A DNA stretch of 64,000 bases from Misgurnus anguillicaudatus (taxonomy: Eukaryota; Chordata; Actinopteri; Cypriniformes; Cobitidae). A program made the position numbers and the translations under genes. The stretch covers positions 372,001-436,000 of the forward strand of contig NC_073343.2 of assembly GCF_027580225.2 (NCBI RefSeq), written 5' to 3'. The notes below the pieces were generated by a model that made no database searches, was not told the DNA's origin, and was given only the letters and a program-made list of their open reading frames with translations. Below are positions 22,639 to 33,136 of this stretch, piece after piece (the stretch's first letter is position 1; every line of letters begins with the position of its first letter).

Positions 22639-23268
22639 ATGCCTACTTACGTCGTGGGCTGTGAAAATCGCACCAGGTCTTCCGTTAAGTTTTCGCGATT
22701 CATGCAGAATCTCAAAAACAAAAAACTTCAACATCTGCAGCTGCAAGCAATTAACTCTTTCCCCGCCATTGACGAGATATCTCCATCTTTCCCCAATACC
22801 GCTATTATCCACTAGGTGGCGCTCTTCCGCAACTTTTAAAACCGGAAGTATTGCTCTATGGCAAGCTGCTGCATGTCCGTGTCTGTTTTAAAGATCGCTT
22901 TGAATGGGATCTCTATGAAAAGTCCGTCACAAAAATTGAATTATCTCTTCTTTTTGCTCAAAATGTGGTGTTTTTGCAGAAACCTACCCATATTTAAAAG
23001 CTGATTACAAAAGAACTAATGAAGGTAGGATGAAACGTTTTTTGTTGTTGTTTGAAAGCAGAGGGTCTGTTCTTTCATTTGGCATATTGTATGTTTATAT
23101 ATTTGAAGAAGAACATTTTCTGGAAGGCATTAAACTTTTGTGAAAATCATGAATAACGCTGGCGCTGGCTGGCAACTTTTTTTAAAAAACGCTGAAAGAG
23201 TTAACATGCAGACTGGAACAATGCAAATATCAAAGAGGCTTGTGTTTGTAGTGCTCCCTTCATTTGAG
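22639..23268 (+). pseudogene. Broken THAP-domain exon of a transposase
   Basis: THAP domains are C2CH zinc-binding DNA-binding modules at the start of several eukaryotic transposases. The frame opens at 22639 with MPTYVVGCENRTR, typical of a THAP N-terminus except that a cysteine expected after the tyrosine is missing. It runs on through a KFSRF block. It is cut by the TTAA element at 22755-23200. After the insertion, in another frame, DWNNANIKEACVCSAPF follows, resembling the tryptophan-containing middle and the CxxH end of a THAP domain with His replaced by Pro. A GAG|GTAAGT donor-like site lies at 23266-23274. A stop and frame change at the junction show that it is dead. Confidence 0.7.
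22755..23200 (+). mobile_element. TTAA MITE with CTCTTTCCCC end, copy a
   Basis: Flanked by TTAA (22751-22754 and 23201-23204). Starts CTCTTTCCCCGCCATTGACG; the right end has decayed to CGCTGAAAGAG. It sits inside the THAP exon of the element at 22534-23391. The interior matches copy c (40084-40578) closely. Non-autonomous; piggyBac- or Kolobok-type by its TTAA target. Confidence 0.8.
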
Positions 23269-24406
23269 GTAAGTCATCATTTTTTAGCCCTGTTAGATTA
23301 AATTATAAAGCCTGGATGGTATGAACAGTTTGACCCCATGCTGTGCGCGCACACGATAGTCATTCAATGTTTACAAACCTTGAAGGGGTCTATTGTAGTT
23401 ACTCCCTCATAAATGCTCACACAAAAATTTAAGTAAAATTATTTATTCTTGGAAGAGCCATTTCATCTCCATTTGTTTGTACATTTTAATTCACAGAATG
23501 CTTACAAAGTATTGTCTCCCGAAAAAAAAAACTCATTTTTTGTCACATCCATAACACGTTTATTTTCCTTATCTAAAATAGAAAACATGAGTATAGATCT
23601 ATCTTCAGGGGTTTATGAAAATATAAACAGATTCGTATACAGTATTGGTGATAAATACATTCTCGGAAAAATATTTATTTGGCATCCATAATGCTGTTAT
23701 TGCTCTTAAATATTTCGTGTGTTTAAACTAAAGTGCAATAAGTTTCAATATTATAGTGCAGCAACAAGAACTCCAGGGTCACTTTAGTAAAACATGTTTA
23801 TCTAGAAAACAATCCCAACTGCATGTCGAGTACTTCAAGCATTGTCCGCACAGGGGACGTGATCTAAGGAGCAGTTAATTTTGTGAAACAAATTAGGCTG
23901 TACCACTAATGGCTCAATTTATTAGTGAAGTGGTAAACTGGTCAAAATGATAATTCCCTTGATTCAACGAAATGAATGTGTCTTATTTTTGCTGAAAATC
24001 TCAACTGTTTCTTCAGACCACTCAAGGAATCAGTAGATTGTAAACGGAGGAGAGAGAGAGCCATTCACTTTACCTCTATTATGTCTTTTGGGTTCGTCAG
24101 GATCAACAACAATAAAAATAATGAGTAGAGCAATTTCCTCTTTTTTTAAGCGGGCTGTTTTTGTTAGTCAGAGTTTTAAGAAAGTGTGAAAGAAAGTTTA
24201 ATTTAGTAGCTGAACCTCTCTAACAGATGCTGTTGTGTTAAAAATGAGGTGAGAGGAGAGAGCTATTATAGAAAATAAAGTAGCAGAGGAGTACATTTGC
24301 ATCGTTTTACATAGCAGCAATCCACTTTCAAATTATTTTACAGATCATTTTAGCTCCATTCATTTTTTTTACTTTCCATTTGTAGCTCATTTTATAATTA
24401 CATTAA

Positions 24407-24644
24407 AGGCGGGGGCACAATATTTGAGAAACGCTTTGGAAAAGGAAGTCGGGCCGCGTACCAAAACACACTTGTAGCCAATCAGCAGTAAGGGGCGTGT
24501 CTACTAACCCACATCGTTGCCTGGGTTGCATATGTGTGGGGCGGGTCTATCAAAAGAAGGTCCAGATTCTATTGGGGTAGGGGCGTCTTTGTTAAGGTGA
24601 CTTCAAATGTCAACACTGGCTTTCAGAGATCATGCACCCCGCCT
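24407..24644 (+). mobile_element. 238-bp TTAA element (AGGCGGGG ends)
   Basis: Flanked by TTAA (24403-24406 and 24645-24648), with ends AGGCGGGG and CCCCGCCT. The interior (CCAATCAGCAGTAAGGGGCG ... GGTCCAGATTCTATTGG) recurs at 28975-29140 (truncated) and 60385-60625. Confidence 0.8.
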
Positions 24645-24662
24645 TTAATGTAACAAACCCTG

Positions 24663-24843
24663 TAAAAAGTTAAGGCTGGATTAACTTAAAAAATGATTTC
24701 AATCAGTAACACCTAAAAAATATAATTACCATTTTTCAGGTTAAGTGAAACATTTATGTTAAAAAGCTTAATTTTTTTAGGTGTTACCAATTAAAGTAAT
24801 TGGTTTAAGTAAATCCAACTTTTAGTTTTTAGTTTTACTGTGT
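24663..24843. repeat. Short AT-rich palindrome
   Basis: GTAACACCTAAAAAA and its inverse TTTTTTAGGTGTTAC frame an inverted repeat, with GGATTAACTTAAAA matching the distal side imperfectly. Probably an old MITE. Confidence 0.5.
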
Positions 24844-24899
24844 TAGGTTATTATGCAATTTCACCTTTTAACTTCATGTAAACCTGCAGTATCAATGCT

Positions 24900-25640
24900 A
24901 CTGTATCTCATGGCAATTCATACATATTTTACGAGGTTGCAAATTCGTATGATTTCCTACGACCACATTTGTAAATTTTTGTACGATTTGCTTAAATCCC
25001 TTTCGCGCCACAGAGTGCCACTCACATAGTTTAACATTAAAAACACCATATTTGTCCCAAATCAGTAATGATTGACATTGGCTGCTAACGTATATTTAGC
25101 ATTTTGAAGCAGACGCTATCTGAATAAGCTCGCGCTATTTAATGTGCATTTCTGGTTAGGGTGGCCATTCGTGCCATGTTTTTGGGTTCTTTCTCCGGAA
25201 GACGTGTTGCTTGACCGCATACGTCATCAAGGTTTAATATTTCGGGTTAAATTTCCGAAAAGCAACCGTTACATTTCAAGGTAAGAATGAAACTACAATG
25301 ATTGTATGTCTTAAAATAAATAAATCATACATTTCTAATGTATTTTAACTGAAATGTGATGACGTATGCGCTCAAGCAACGCGACTTCCGGAGAACGAAC
25401 CCGAAAACATGTTCGGGATGTGTCCGGCGGAACTGGCACGAATGGCCACCCTATTTCTGGTGTACGATACCTCCGAGTTGTCCTAGACGCGACTCGACGC
25501 GGCGCTGAGCTGCGGTGTGCGACGCCCTTTAAGGGTGGGGTTTCGTTATTGTTTTTGTACGATAATTCGCATGCGAATTCATGTGAATTAGCCAACCTGT
25601 AAATACTGTACAAATCAATTATTGTGAGATCATGCCATAT
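24900..25640. mobile_element. TIR element containing a hAT MITE
   Basis: The left side (TATTTTACGAGGTTGC, AAATTCGTATGATTTCC) and right side (GCGAATTCATGTGAATTAGC, GATCATGCCA) resemble the two ends of a fish TIR family rich in TACGA and AATTCG. The perfect hAT MITE at 25157-25453 lies inside. Exact ends are uncertain. Confidence 0.4.
25157..25453. mobile_element. 297-bp hAT MITE with perfect 8-bp duplication
   Basis: TTTCTGGT flanks both sides (25149-25156 and 25454-25461). The ends are TAGGGTGGCCATTCGTGCC and its near-perfect inverse ending at 25453. An 8-bp target duplication is diagnostic of hAT-type transposition. The arms extend inward through imperfect CG-containing blocks (TCTCCGGAAG / CTTCCGGAGA). 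No reading frame. Confidence 0.9.
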
Positions 25641-25692
25641 TTATATTAACCCTTTGCAAAACCTTTCACTCTAAAATTTTTTGTAATTTAAT

Positions 25693-25806
25693 CTATGCTG
25701 GGTTGTTTTAAACCACTGTTGGGTCAAATATAAACATTTTCTGGGTAAATTAAACCTAACTAGCAAATTGAAAATAAATAACCCAGGATTTTGTTTAATG
25801 AGTGTA
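25693..25806 (+). repeat. Dispersed repeat with TGGGTT/AACCCAG steps
   Basis: Contains GCTGGGTTGTTTTAAACC and AATAACCCAGGATTTTG. The related copy at 47618-47745 shares the pattern. Common fish dispersed repeat; no coding capacity. Confidence 0.45.
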
Positions 25807-27890
25807 GGTGCTGTACATATCATCTCATCAACTTTTATCTTAATTGAGCACTAATTTTGTATGCAGTATGGTTACCTCTGTAGACAGAGACATATTCAAA
25901 GACCATCATCCTAAAAATCAATACGTGTGAAGGAGAAAGTTGGCACCAATACTAAAAGCTCATTTTTGCATGTTTCAGGCCATTAATTTTTTATATTGCT
26001 GCACCCAAGATAATGGCTTTTCTCTATGCTTTCTTTGTAGAGTAAAAGTGTAATTTTCTTTCTTTTCTTTTAGCATCATGTAAATTTGTGTGTGTGCAGA
26101 CACCCAACTGTGGAGTATTTCACTCACACCATCTAATCCATTTGAACCTCCCATCAATCAAAATAAAATACCTTCCAAGATTGAATCAAGCAATATTGTA
26201 TGAGCAGGAGTGCTGTTATAATAAATATCATCACGGCTGTCATTTGACTGTCGCCTCTTCATGATCCGAACTTTCTGTAAATGCTTCAGCTCCAATCTAG
26301 GTTTTCTCACAGCAGACACAGACGAGAAAAACAAACAATTAAAAATAATGAAATATCCAAGTGCTTTTACAGTATACCTAAAATCTCACCAAGCACCAAT
26401 TGTCCAATCAAATTAGCCGTTCTATAGACAAAAATAGTCTCTAGATGCTTATCACTCGATTGCACATCTGCGGATTTCGCCTACAGTGACTCTACATTAC
26501 CCTGAACTAGTTCTCCCATCTGGTGCCACTGAATTAAGCACGTACTTGTAAAGTTTCAAATTAGAAAGTTTTAAGGTGCCAACAGCTGAGATGGAGATTA
26601 TGATCTCTGTTACTGTCGAAATGGGACGGAGATTCGGTCCTATTGTTCATTAAAAGTCTGGTTGAGTCTCATGCATTGTCTGTGTTGTAATGAAAAGCTC
26701 CCAGCAAGCACTAAAGCTGGTAATCAGACAAGCTGGACTCAACTGGTAACCAGGGCAACTAGAAATCAGGATGTTTTTTCCGTTCTCCGACTTTTCACAG
26801 GGTGCTCAATGTCCATGGAATACTAATAATGTTTGTTCTCTTTTACTCGCCGTTTGTGCAACTTGTCGCGTTGGAGGCTGCCATGAATAATGTGGGAATT
26901 GCGTACACATCATCGGCCAATCAAATTGATTATTTAAATGACAGACCTTTCATCCAAACAACTGCGAAAACACAAACACTCAGCGCTGCCAATCATCGTT
27001 TGGGAATCAGGTGATTGTCATTGAGAGATCCTTTGCACTCGTTTCGGTGAATAAATCTGCCTGAGGAAGGGAGATGGGAACCAAGCCAACGGTGCATCTG
27101 TAGAGCTGTTCGCATAGACGTTTAATGTGATGTCATCTATTACTTAAGGACCTGTGGTAACTGCAAGTGCAGTATAATGAAGATGCCCAAACAAACAGAT
27201 TAAGAGCCGGTAATGGTCATGATAAATCCCAGCATGAAGACAGCGGTCTGACACTCTCCGGTGTCAGGGAAATGTTTGCACCCCCTGAGGAAAGACTGTC
27301 AGAGCCACACATGATGGCTGTCCAGACCTCTGTCATCTTGTTTCCTTTGATATCTCTTTAGTGGGTTTTTGAAAGCTCTTTTGACAGTGTGCTGAAAGCA
27401 TTCTCAAAATGACTGATACTGTATGTACTTCCCCAAATAAACATAGTAGTCTCTGACTGCTATTAGTTACTATTTAAGCTCACATAACACACACTGTTTG
27501 TGCTTATCTCATGTTAATCTTGAGTACCTACAGTATAGCATAGTATTACATTCTTCATATACAAAGAGGTTTTAGTTTTATCAAACTGATAAAAGACAGA
27601 TCAGCAGTACCGATTCATTCCGAATAGGCCCGAGCTCCTGGAGGCGTCCCGCGGGCGGAGCGAGTCACGAGCAAGCAACAAACACAAAACATTATCCCAC
27701 TATCTCTGGATAAATTATGATTCACTATGTTGGTGTCGTTGACATTATATGCATTTACGCGTCGATTGCAAACAAAACACAGGTACTGTCTGCGACTCAT
27801 GACCCGTTTGGGACCGCCCCATTTCAACGAAATCCAGTGTTAAACAAACACACGCACAACTTCGCTGCTACTTTGGATAACCAAATGATA
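25807..27890. other. Single-copy-looking non-coding DNA
   Basis: The longest stretch here without repeat termini. Complexity is higher than average at 26200-27350, with homeodomain-type AT cores such as CAAATTGATTATTTAAATG (26932-26950). The short frames (for example 26802-27014 and 27167-27361) lack recognisable domains or credible splice context. A conserved regulatory segment is possible. Confidence 0.4.
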
Positions 27891-27892
27891 TA

Positions 27893-28427
27893 CCATATTT
27901 TCCGGACTATATGTCACACTTCTTTCATAGTTTGGCTGATCCTGCGACTTTTAGTCAGGTGCGACTTATATGTCAAAATTATTTCATATGAACCAAGAGA
28001 AACCATTACCGTCTACAGCTGCGAGAGTCCGATCTGTGCTGCTCCTGTATTTATGTAATTCAATGGATTCAGTGATGTGGAATGACTTCGGTACCTTTTT
28101 GAACTTGATTTGGCGTGTTGTGTTAATTTAGCCTATTCAGCCTCCCAGGTATGTTCTATATGCTATTGTGTTCAGTGAATAAATGGTAATGTTACGTTAA
28201 CATGTATGGACACCTATTCAGCCTGCTGTTTTGTGTTCCACTGTTTAGTTGAATAACTTGCCTTTCCAGATTAAATGTCTGTTTCTGGGCTTGGATTTTG
28301 TGAAATCATTTTCTTAAAAAAATGCGATGTATAGTCCAGTGCAACTTATATGTTTTTTTCCCTTCAAAACGCATTTTTGACTGATGCAATTTATACTCCG
28401 GAGCGAGTTATAGTCTGGAAAATACGG
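27893..28427 (+). mobile_element. TIR element, CCRTATTTTCCGGAC ends, forward copy
   Basis: Left end CCATATTTTCCGGACTATAT after TA; right end TATAGTCTGGAAAATACGG. This terminus is very common in fish genomes. The open frame at 27717-28058 crosses the left end and is not a gene. A related copy lies in reverse at about 30920-31347. Confidence 0.75.
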
Positions 28428-28974
28428 TGGTTCTTTGGGAAGCTGCACAAGCTTAAATTTCCCTCACAAACAACAGCACACTTCTTTGGTGTTAGCGTGC
28501 CCATATAAGGATTTCCACTGTACTTCCTGCACTGAAGTTGCCCATAAAATAAATAAAGCAAGATTGTTACATGTACGTATGAATCTTTCATGTTTTCAAA
28601 ACAAACTTGAACCCTGTTGAAGTGCATTTGGCACTGAAATACTCCGTCATACGTCCAACTGCTTTTTATGTTTTGCATGAAGAATCCAACTCTCAAACAG
28701 TTTTAATAAGTCAGAATGCATGAAATAGCTTTAAACCCCCCTATAAGTATTTAATTTTCCGTGTAAACAGGGCATACTTTTAAGCCATCGTTTAGTGTAC
28801 ACTATTTACACTATTTTTCTTTGTATAAGTTGTTAGAACATAGAACATGGGTGTAGACACTTATGGTGACTGCACGGTCAGGGATTATGTTACAATGTAA
28901 AAGATTATTATTGTGGACACAAAGATAAAAATGGCCACATGTCATAATGGATAGTCATTGAATGCCATGGTGTA

Positions 28975-29140
28975 CACACTTGTAACCAATCAGCAGTAAG
29001 GGACGTGCCTACTAACCGTCATCGTTGCCTGGGTTGTGTATGTGTGGGGCGGTCTATCAACAGAAGGTCCAGATTCTATTCGGTAGGGGGGTATTTGTTT
29101 AGGTGATTTCAAATGTCAACATTGGCTTTCCAATCATTTT
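28975..29140 (+). repeat. Truncated copy of the 24407-24644 family
   Basis: Shares CCAATCAGCAGTAAGG and AGAAGGTCCAGATTCTATT with the intact member, but neither terminus is preserved. Confidence 0.7.
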
Positions 29141-29950
29141 TCCGTCATTTATCTAGCAAAAGTTGATTCGGACACACCCTAAGTGCACCTGCACTTTTGA
29201 GCCCAGTTTGTTGCCGGTGTGACTAATTTGCATTAATTTGTGCTTCACAAAATGCTCTCTCAAATTTGTATTTCTTTGTTTAATAATATAATTAAGTTTG
29301 TTACTGGACTATTTTATTGGTTCTAGAAAGCTTTTTGCTGTCGCTCCATAAAGCAATACGTTTTCAGTTTCACATGAAGAAAGCAGTGGACTATATATAA
29401 ACATTATATGTTGCAGTGGTATAATGTAGAGTGTTGGTTGACAAAGGAGAATGATGTGCTAAGTGGTTCTTAGCCATTCCAGAACACTGCAAGTTAACAC
29501 AATCACACAGCAAAGTGCCCTATTTTTCAAGATGTCACATAAAAACTGTATACTTACCGTACCTTGACTTTGACATTAGAATATAAAAAGAAAGTTTTTA
29601 ATGTGTTATGCAACATTTTATATACTGTATTAAATGAAATATCAACATTTTCCTGCTATGATTCCCAGTTTATGAAAAACAAGATGTACAGTAAGTTCTT
29701 GACAACAGAGCTGTCGGATGAAGATGTCATCTTTCAATCACAGCTTGCTGGCACCTGTCAATCATTCTTCTGCTAAGTCACAGGACATTGGGAGTCATTC
29801 TGTTCACAGATTTTTGGGCATGAGACATCACAAATTATGTTGCGATAGAAAGATGTCATATACATGCTGTGTAAAAGTTTCAAAAGAACAACACAAGCTT
29901 ATTAGCATTTCAATATTAGTATGGTTTTATTCATGAGATCGAGAGTAGAC

Positions 29951-30863
29951 GGGTGATTCTCACAAAACCATTGAAACACCACGGCACTAATGATTTTAGC
30001 TTTAAAATGTGTAATATAGTAACATTAAAAAGCATCAGAATTAACACAATACTGTGTTCTACCTTGCACAATGTGTGATTTCAACATAAGAATTTATAAT
30101 TGTGAATTTTATCTCATTTTCTGCTGAAATTCTCATTACCGCAATGTGTCCGGCTGTGTTTGAACATGCGTTATGTTGTAATTTAATCAAATTAACACAA
30201 AAATATTAAGAAAAAAAATAAATTGATGTTTTGCTAGACTACTTCAGATGACAGAAAAAATATTTACTGAATATTCATGTATAATAATAATGAAGAAAAA
30301 TTAGGAAAATGATGTGTCCATGTCTGATGTTCTCATCCTCCGCAACACTTTTTGAGAACAGTTTAAGCACACACAAAATTTTAATAAAGTTTGATTTTGA
30401 GTGACCAAGCACATGGACCAGTTACTTCAAGATGGCTACCAGGTAAGATCATTTTTTTACAGTTAATTTGAAATATTGTCTTGTCAGAATGCTTACATGA
30501 CATTTTGATTATCATTACCGCAACAGATACTTATTAAATGTTAATTTAATTAGTAGAAGCATAATACTTTGATTTTAAATGCATGTGTAGAATCTCCAAA
30601 TTATGTTCTTTCAGGTTTGTCATGTCATTTTGAAAATATGTCAGTGTTGATGTTTTCTGACTGTTGCGGTAATGAGATTTTTTAGGACTACTTTTTTAAA
30701 TTATGTTACAAAAAGTGTTAAATGAAGTAAAAGTTTTTAAATTAATGTTTCCATTTACTCCAGACTTTGTTTTTCAATGTCTGGTGGGAAAAAAGTAAAT
30801 TTAAGCAATTTTTACATTTTCATGCTTGACATTTTTAAAACCAAGTTTTCGTAAGAATCACCC
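29951..30863 (+). mobile_element. 913-bp TIR element with 4-bp duplication, copy B
   Basis: Same family and orientation as 20625-21539, differing by a modest number of substitutions and short indels. Ends GGGTGATTCTCACAAAA and TTTTCGTAAGAATCACCC are flanked by AGAC on both sides (29947-29950 and 30864-30867). The different 4-bp flanks at the two copies show independent insertions. No transposase frame. Confidence 0.87.
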
Positions 30864-30919
30864 AGACACACAAACACACTATGGGATTGTGTTTAAATTT
30901 GTTAAAAAAACATATATAT

Positions 30920-31347
30920 AAATCGCACTGGACTATAAGTTGCGTTTATTTAGAAAATGATTTCACAAAATCCAAGCTGAAGAACAGACATTTAATCTGG
31001 AAAGGCAAGTTATTGAACTAAACAGTAGCACAGAACAGCAGGAGAATAGATGTCTGTACATGATAAAGTAACGAACAGTTATTTACACGATACACAATAG
31101 CATACAGAACATACCTGGGAGGCTGAATAGGTTAAAGTAACACGACAAGCCAAATCAAGTTCAAAAAGGTACCGAAGTCATTCCACATCACTGAATCCAT
31201 TGAATGACATAAATACAGGAGCAGCATAGAGTGGACTCTCGGGGCTGTAGACGGTAATGGTTTCTCTTGGTTCATATGAAATAATTTTGACATATAAGTC
31301 GCACTTGACCAAAAGTCCATAGAGTTATAGTCCAGAAAATACGGTAA
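30920..31347 (-). mobile_element. TIR element, CCGTATTTTCTGGAC end, reverse copy
   Basis: Reverse-oriented relative of 27893-28427. The outer end ATAGTCCAGAAAATACGG is at 31328-31345 and shared interior blocks run in the opposite order (GAACATACCTGGGAGGCTGA, CATTCCACATCACTGAATCC). The 86-codon minus frame here is the counterpart of sequence in the forward copy and is not a gene. The distal end near 30920 (ATCGCACTGGACTATAAG) is weak. Confidence 0.7.
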
Positions 31348-31564
31348 ATTCAAAAACGTTGGTACCATGGTACTATTCAAATGCAAATACACATAGAAAA
31401 CAGCTTCCCCTTGGGGTTAAATTGTGCTTGTTTAACCATCCAAATGAACGGCTCACCTGTTGTTATGACAGCATGTAACTGTGTCCCAATTCGAAGGCTG
31501 GGTCCTTTAAAGGTCCTTCAGTTGAGCTGCTGTGACGCAATCTGACTTACTGTACATTCACACC

Positions 31565-32582
31565 AGAGTCCTGCAACGGGTCGGGTACCCGCGGGTACCT
31601 GCATAAAAGTATCTCAAACGGGTGGATTGTGACATTCCTAAAATTCACGAGTGGGGCCGCGGGCGGATAATTAACTCCGTGCGGGTGGGTAGTAGTGCAA
31701 ATGAAAATATGTGCAAAATTTGTATGTCTAAGGATATGCACACCAAACTTTTAAACACGGCTGTTTTTTTAGCCAAGCGCTTTTTAGCTGTGATACTTAA
31801 GCTGTGAGCCGGTTGGTTGTTGTGATACTTATCCCGCCCCTTCTCCACTGTGATTGGACGGCCGTGTGAGAACTGACATTGACGAGCGGAGTATTTCACC
31901 CAAACTTGAAACTCTTTCAACTCTCGACGCTCAGCGCCGTGCGCGGAAAAACCACTGACCGCCGGCTTATTTGAAAAAAAGGTCCGCGGGTGTAAAAGCT
32001 TTGGTGTGCACGCCCTAATTACCATTACACACGCAACATATGACATTTGACCCATCACGTCACCACCACCACAACAGTGCGCGACCTTTGTTGATTTTTC
32101 TCGTAGCCTAGTTGGAGCGAGCGTTGCAGGACTCTGGCATAAAGTTTTGCTGTTGATAGCCGGAAGCTGAACGTCTTCTCTTAGAAAGCATTTCGAGACA
32201 AGACTTAAGAGCACAGCAGGGGTTGTGTAGGTAGGTTGTTCTTTTTCTTGTTTTTTTTATTAATATGTCTATTTGTGTATAGTTATCAGGTTCCATTTGT
32301 GCCAACAGGCTACTTAAATGGCACAAAACAGAGCGCACTTTTGCCTGTTTCATTAGCCTATTCATGACGCTGTTGTGATGTTGAGAGAGGTACGAGATAA
32401 AAAAATAAAGCACTTTAATTGGAATGATTTTAGCGTGTGTGATTTATGCGGGTACGGGTCGGGTAACGGGCCAAACATTAACGGGTCCGGGCGGGTGCGG
32501 ATTTAATTTTGATTTTAGCACGGGTGACGGGTCGGATCTGGTGCTGAACTTTGCGGGTACGGACGGGAGCGGGTCTCCAAAA
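31565..32582. mobile_element. ~1-kb hAT-like insertion with 9-bp direct repeat
   Basis: Flanked by ATTCACACC on both sides (31556-31564 and 32583-32591), so the target includes 8-9 duplicated bases. Both ends carry G/C-rich CGGGT and ACCCG steps (GGGTCGGGTACCCGCGGGTA at left; GCGGGTACGGACGGGAGCGG at right). The minus-strand 189-codon frame at 31645-32214 shows no hAT transposase motif that I can recognise, so the copy is probably non-autonomous or decayed. Confidence 0.65.
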
Positions 32583-32660
32583 ATTCACACCGCCACCGGC
32601 GAGAGCGTCAAAAAATGCTCTGGCTTCCCATTCTCTGAAATCTTCTCAAGCTAAATACTT

Positions 32661-32969
32661 CTATAGATGGTTTCATCGGACGCACGTGCAGTGACGCGAT
32701 AAGCGTCTGTTCCGAACTTTACATCCGGTTTCAGTTTTTTAATGGTCTGACTAGCTGCTAAACTGAACTCTTGAACAAATACCTCATCGAAAATAACAAA
32801 TGTTTTGGTTTCCTAGGTAATCTACATGTTGTTTATTTTGCTTGTTATTTAAATAAACTATATGTTTAAAGAACTTTGTTGTTATTGATTCTTAGCGGAG
32901 TTTACCGGAAGTTACTTGTTGACCACGAAAGTCACTTGTTTATGTTGTTACTACTGAAACCATCTATAG
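32661..32969 (+). mobile_element. 309-bp TIR element (CTATAGATGGTTTCA)
   Basis: Ends CTATAGATGGTTTCA and TGAAACCATCTATAG are exact inverses. This is the intact reference for the three-piece copy at 1690-3281. It lies inside the outer element at 31549-33136. No open frame of note. Confidence 0.8.
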
Positions 32970-33136
32970 ATTTCCGCCTTCTGATTGGTTGCCTCCGAAC
33001 CGCGTCATAGCTCATACCATAAAGTTAATTTGAACTCTCCTGCTCTCCTTCGACATGCCTGCTTGCTGGAGCTCGCTGCTGGCTCTCACTGAAAATGAAT
33101 GACGTCTGGTGTCCGGTGGCGGTGTGAACGCACAGT

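Larger units (their letters stand above)
22534..23391 (+). mobile_element. THAP-bearing TIR transposon relic
   Basis: Ends are AGACCCCTTC and GAAGGGGTCT, flanked by AT on both sides (22532-22533 and 23392-23393). It contains the broken THAP exon at 22639-23268 and is interrupted by the TTAA element at 22755-23200. Without that insertion the copy is about 410 bp, so most of any transposase gene is missing. An AT duplication plus a THAP protein would fit ISL2EU-type transposons as I recall them; P or Kolobok elements also carry THAP domains. Confidence 0.65.
31549..33136. mobile_element. Outer TIR element holding two insertions
   Basis: The left end ACTGTACATTCACACC is matched by the inverse right end GGTGTGAACGCACAGT. 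GCCACCGG (32592-32599) and CCGGTGGC (33113-33120) continue the inverted repeat once the insertion at 31565-32582 is removed. A second insertion lies at 32661-32969. No transposase frame. Confidence 0.65.

Noticed and set aside
27717..28058. 113-codon frame as an exon
   Set aside because: It crosses the end of the TA-type element at 27893, and the related sequence in the inverse copy does not keep the frame.
31645..32214. 189-codon minus-strand frame as a hAT transposase
   Set aside because: It lies in a hAT-like insertion, but I recognise no zinc finger or catalytic motif, and the frame runs across the GC-rich terminus.
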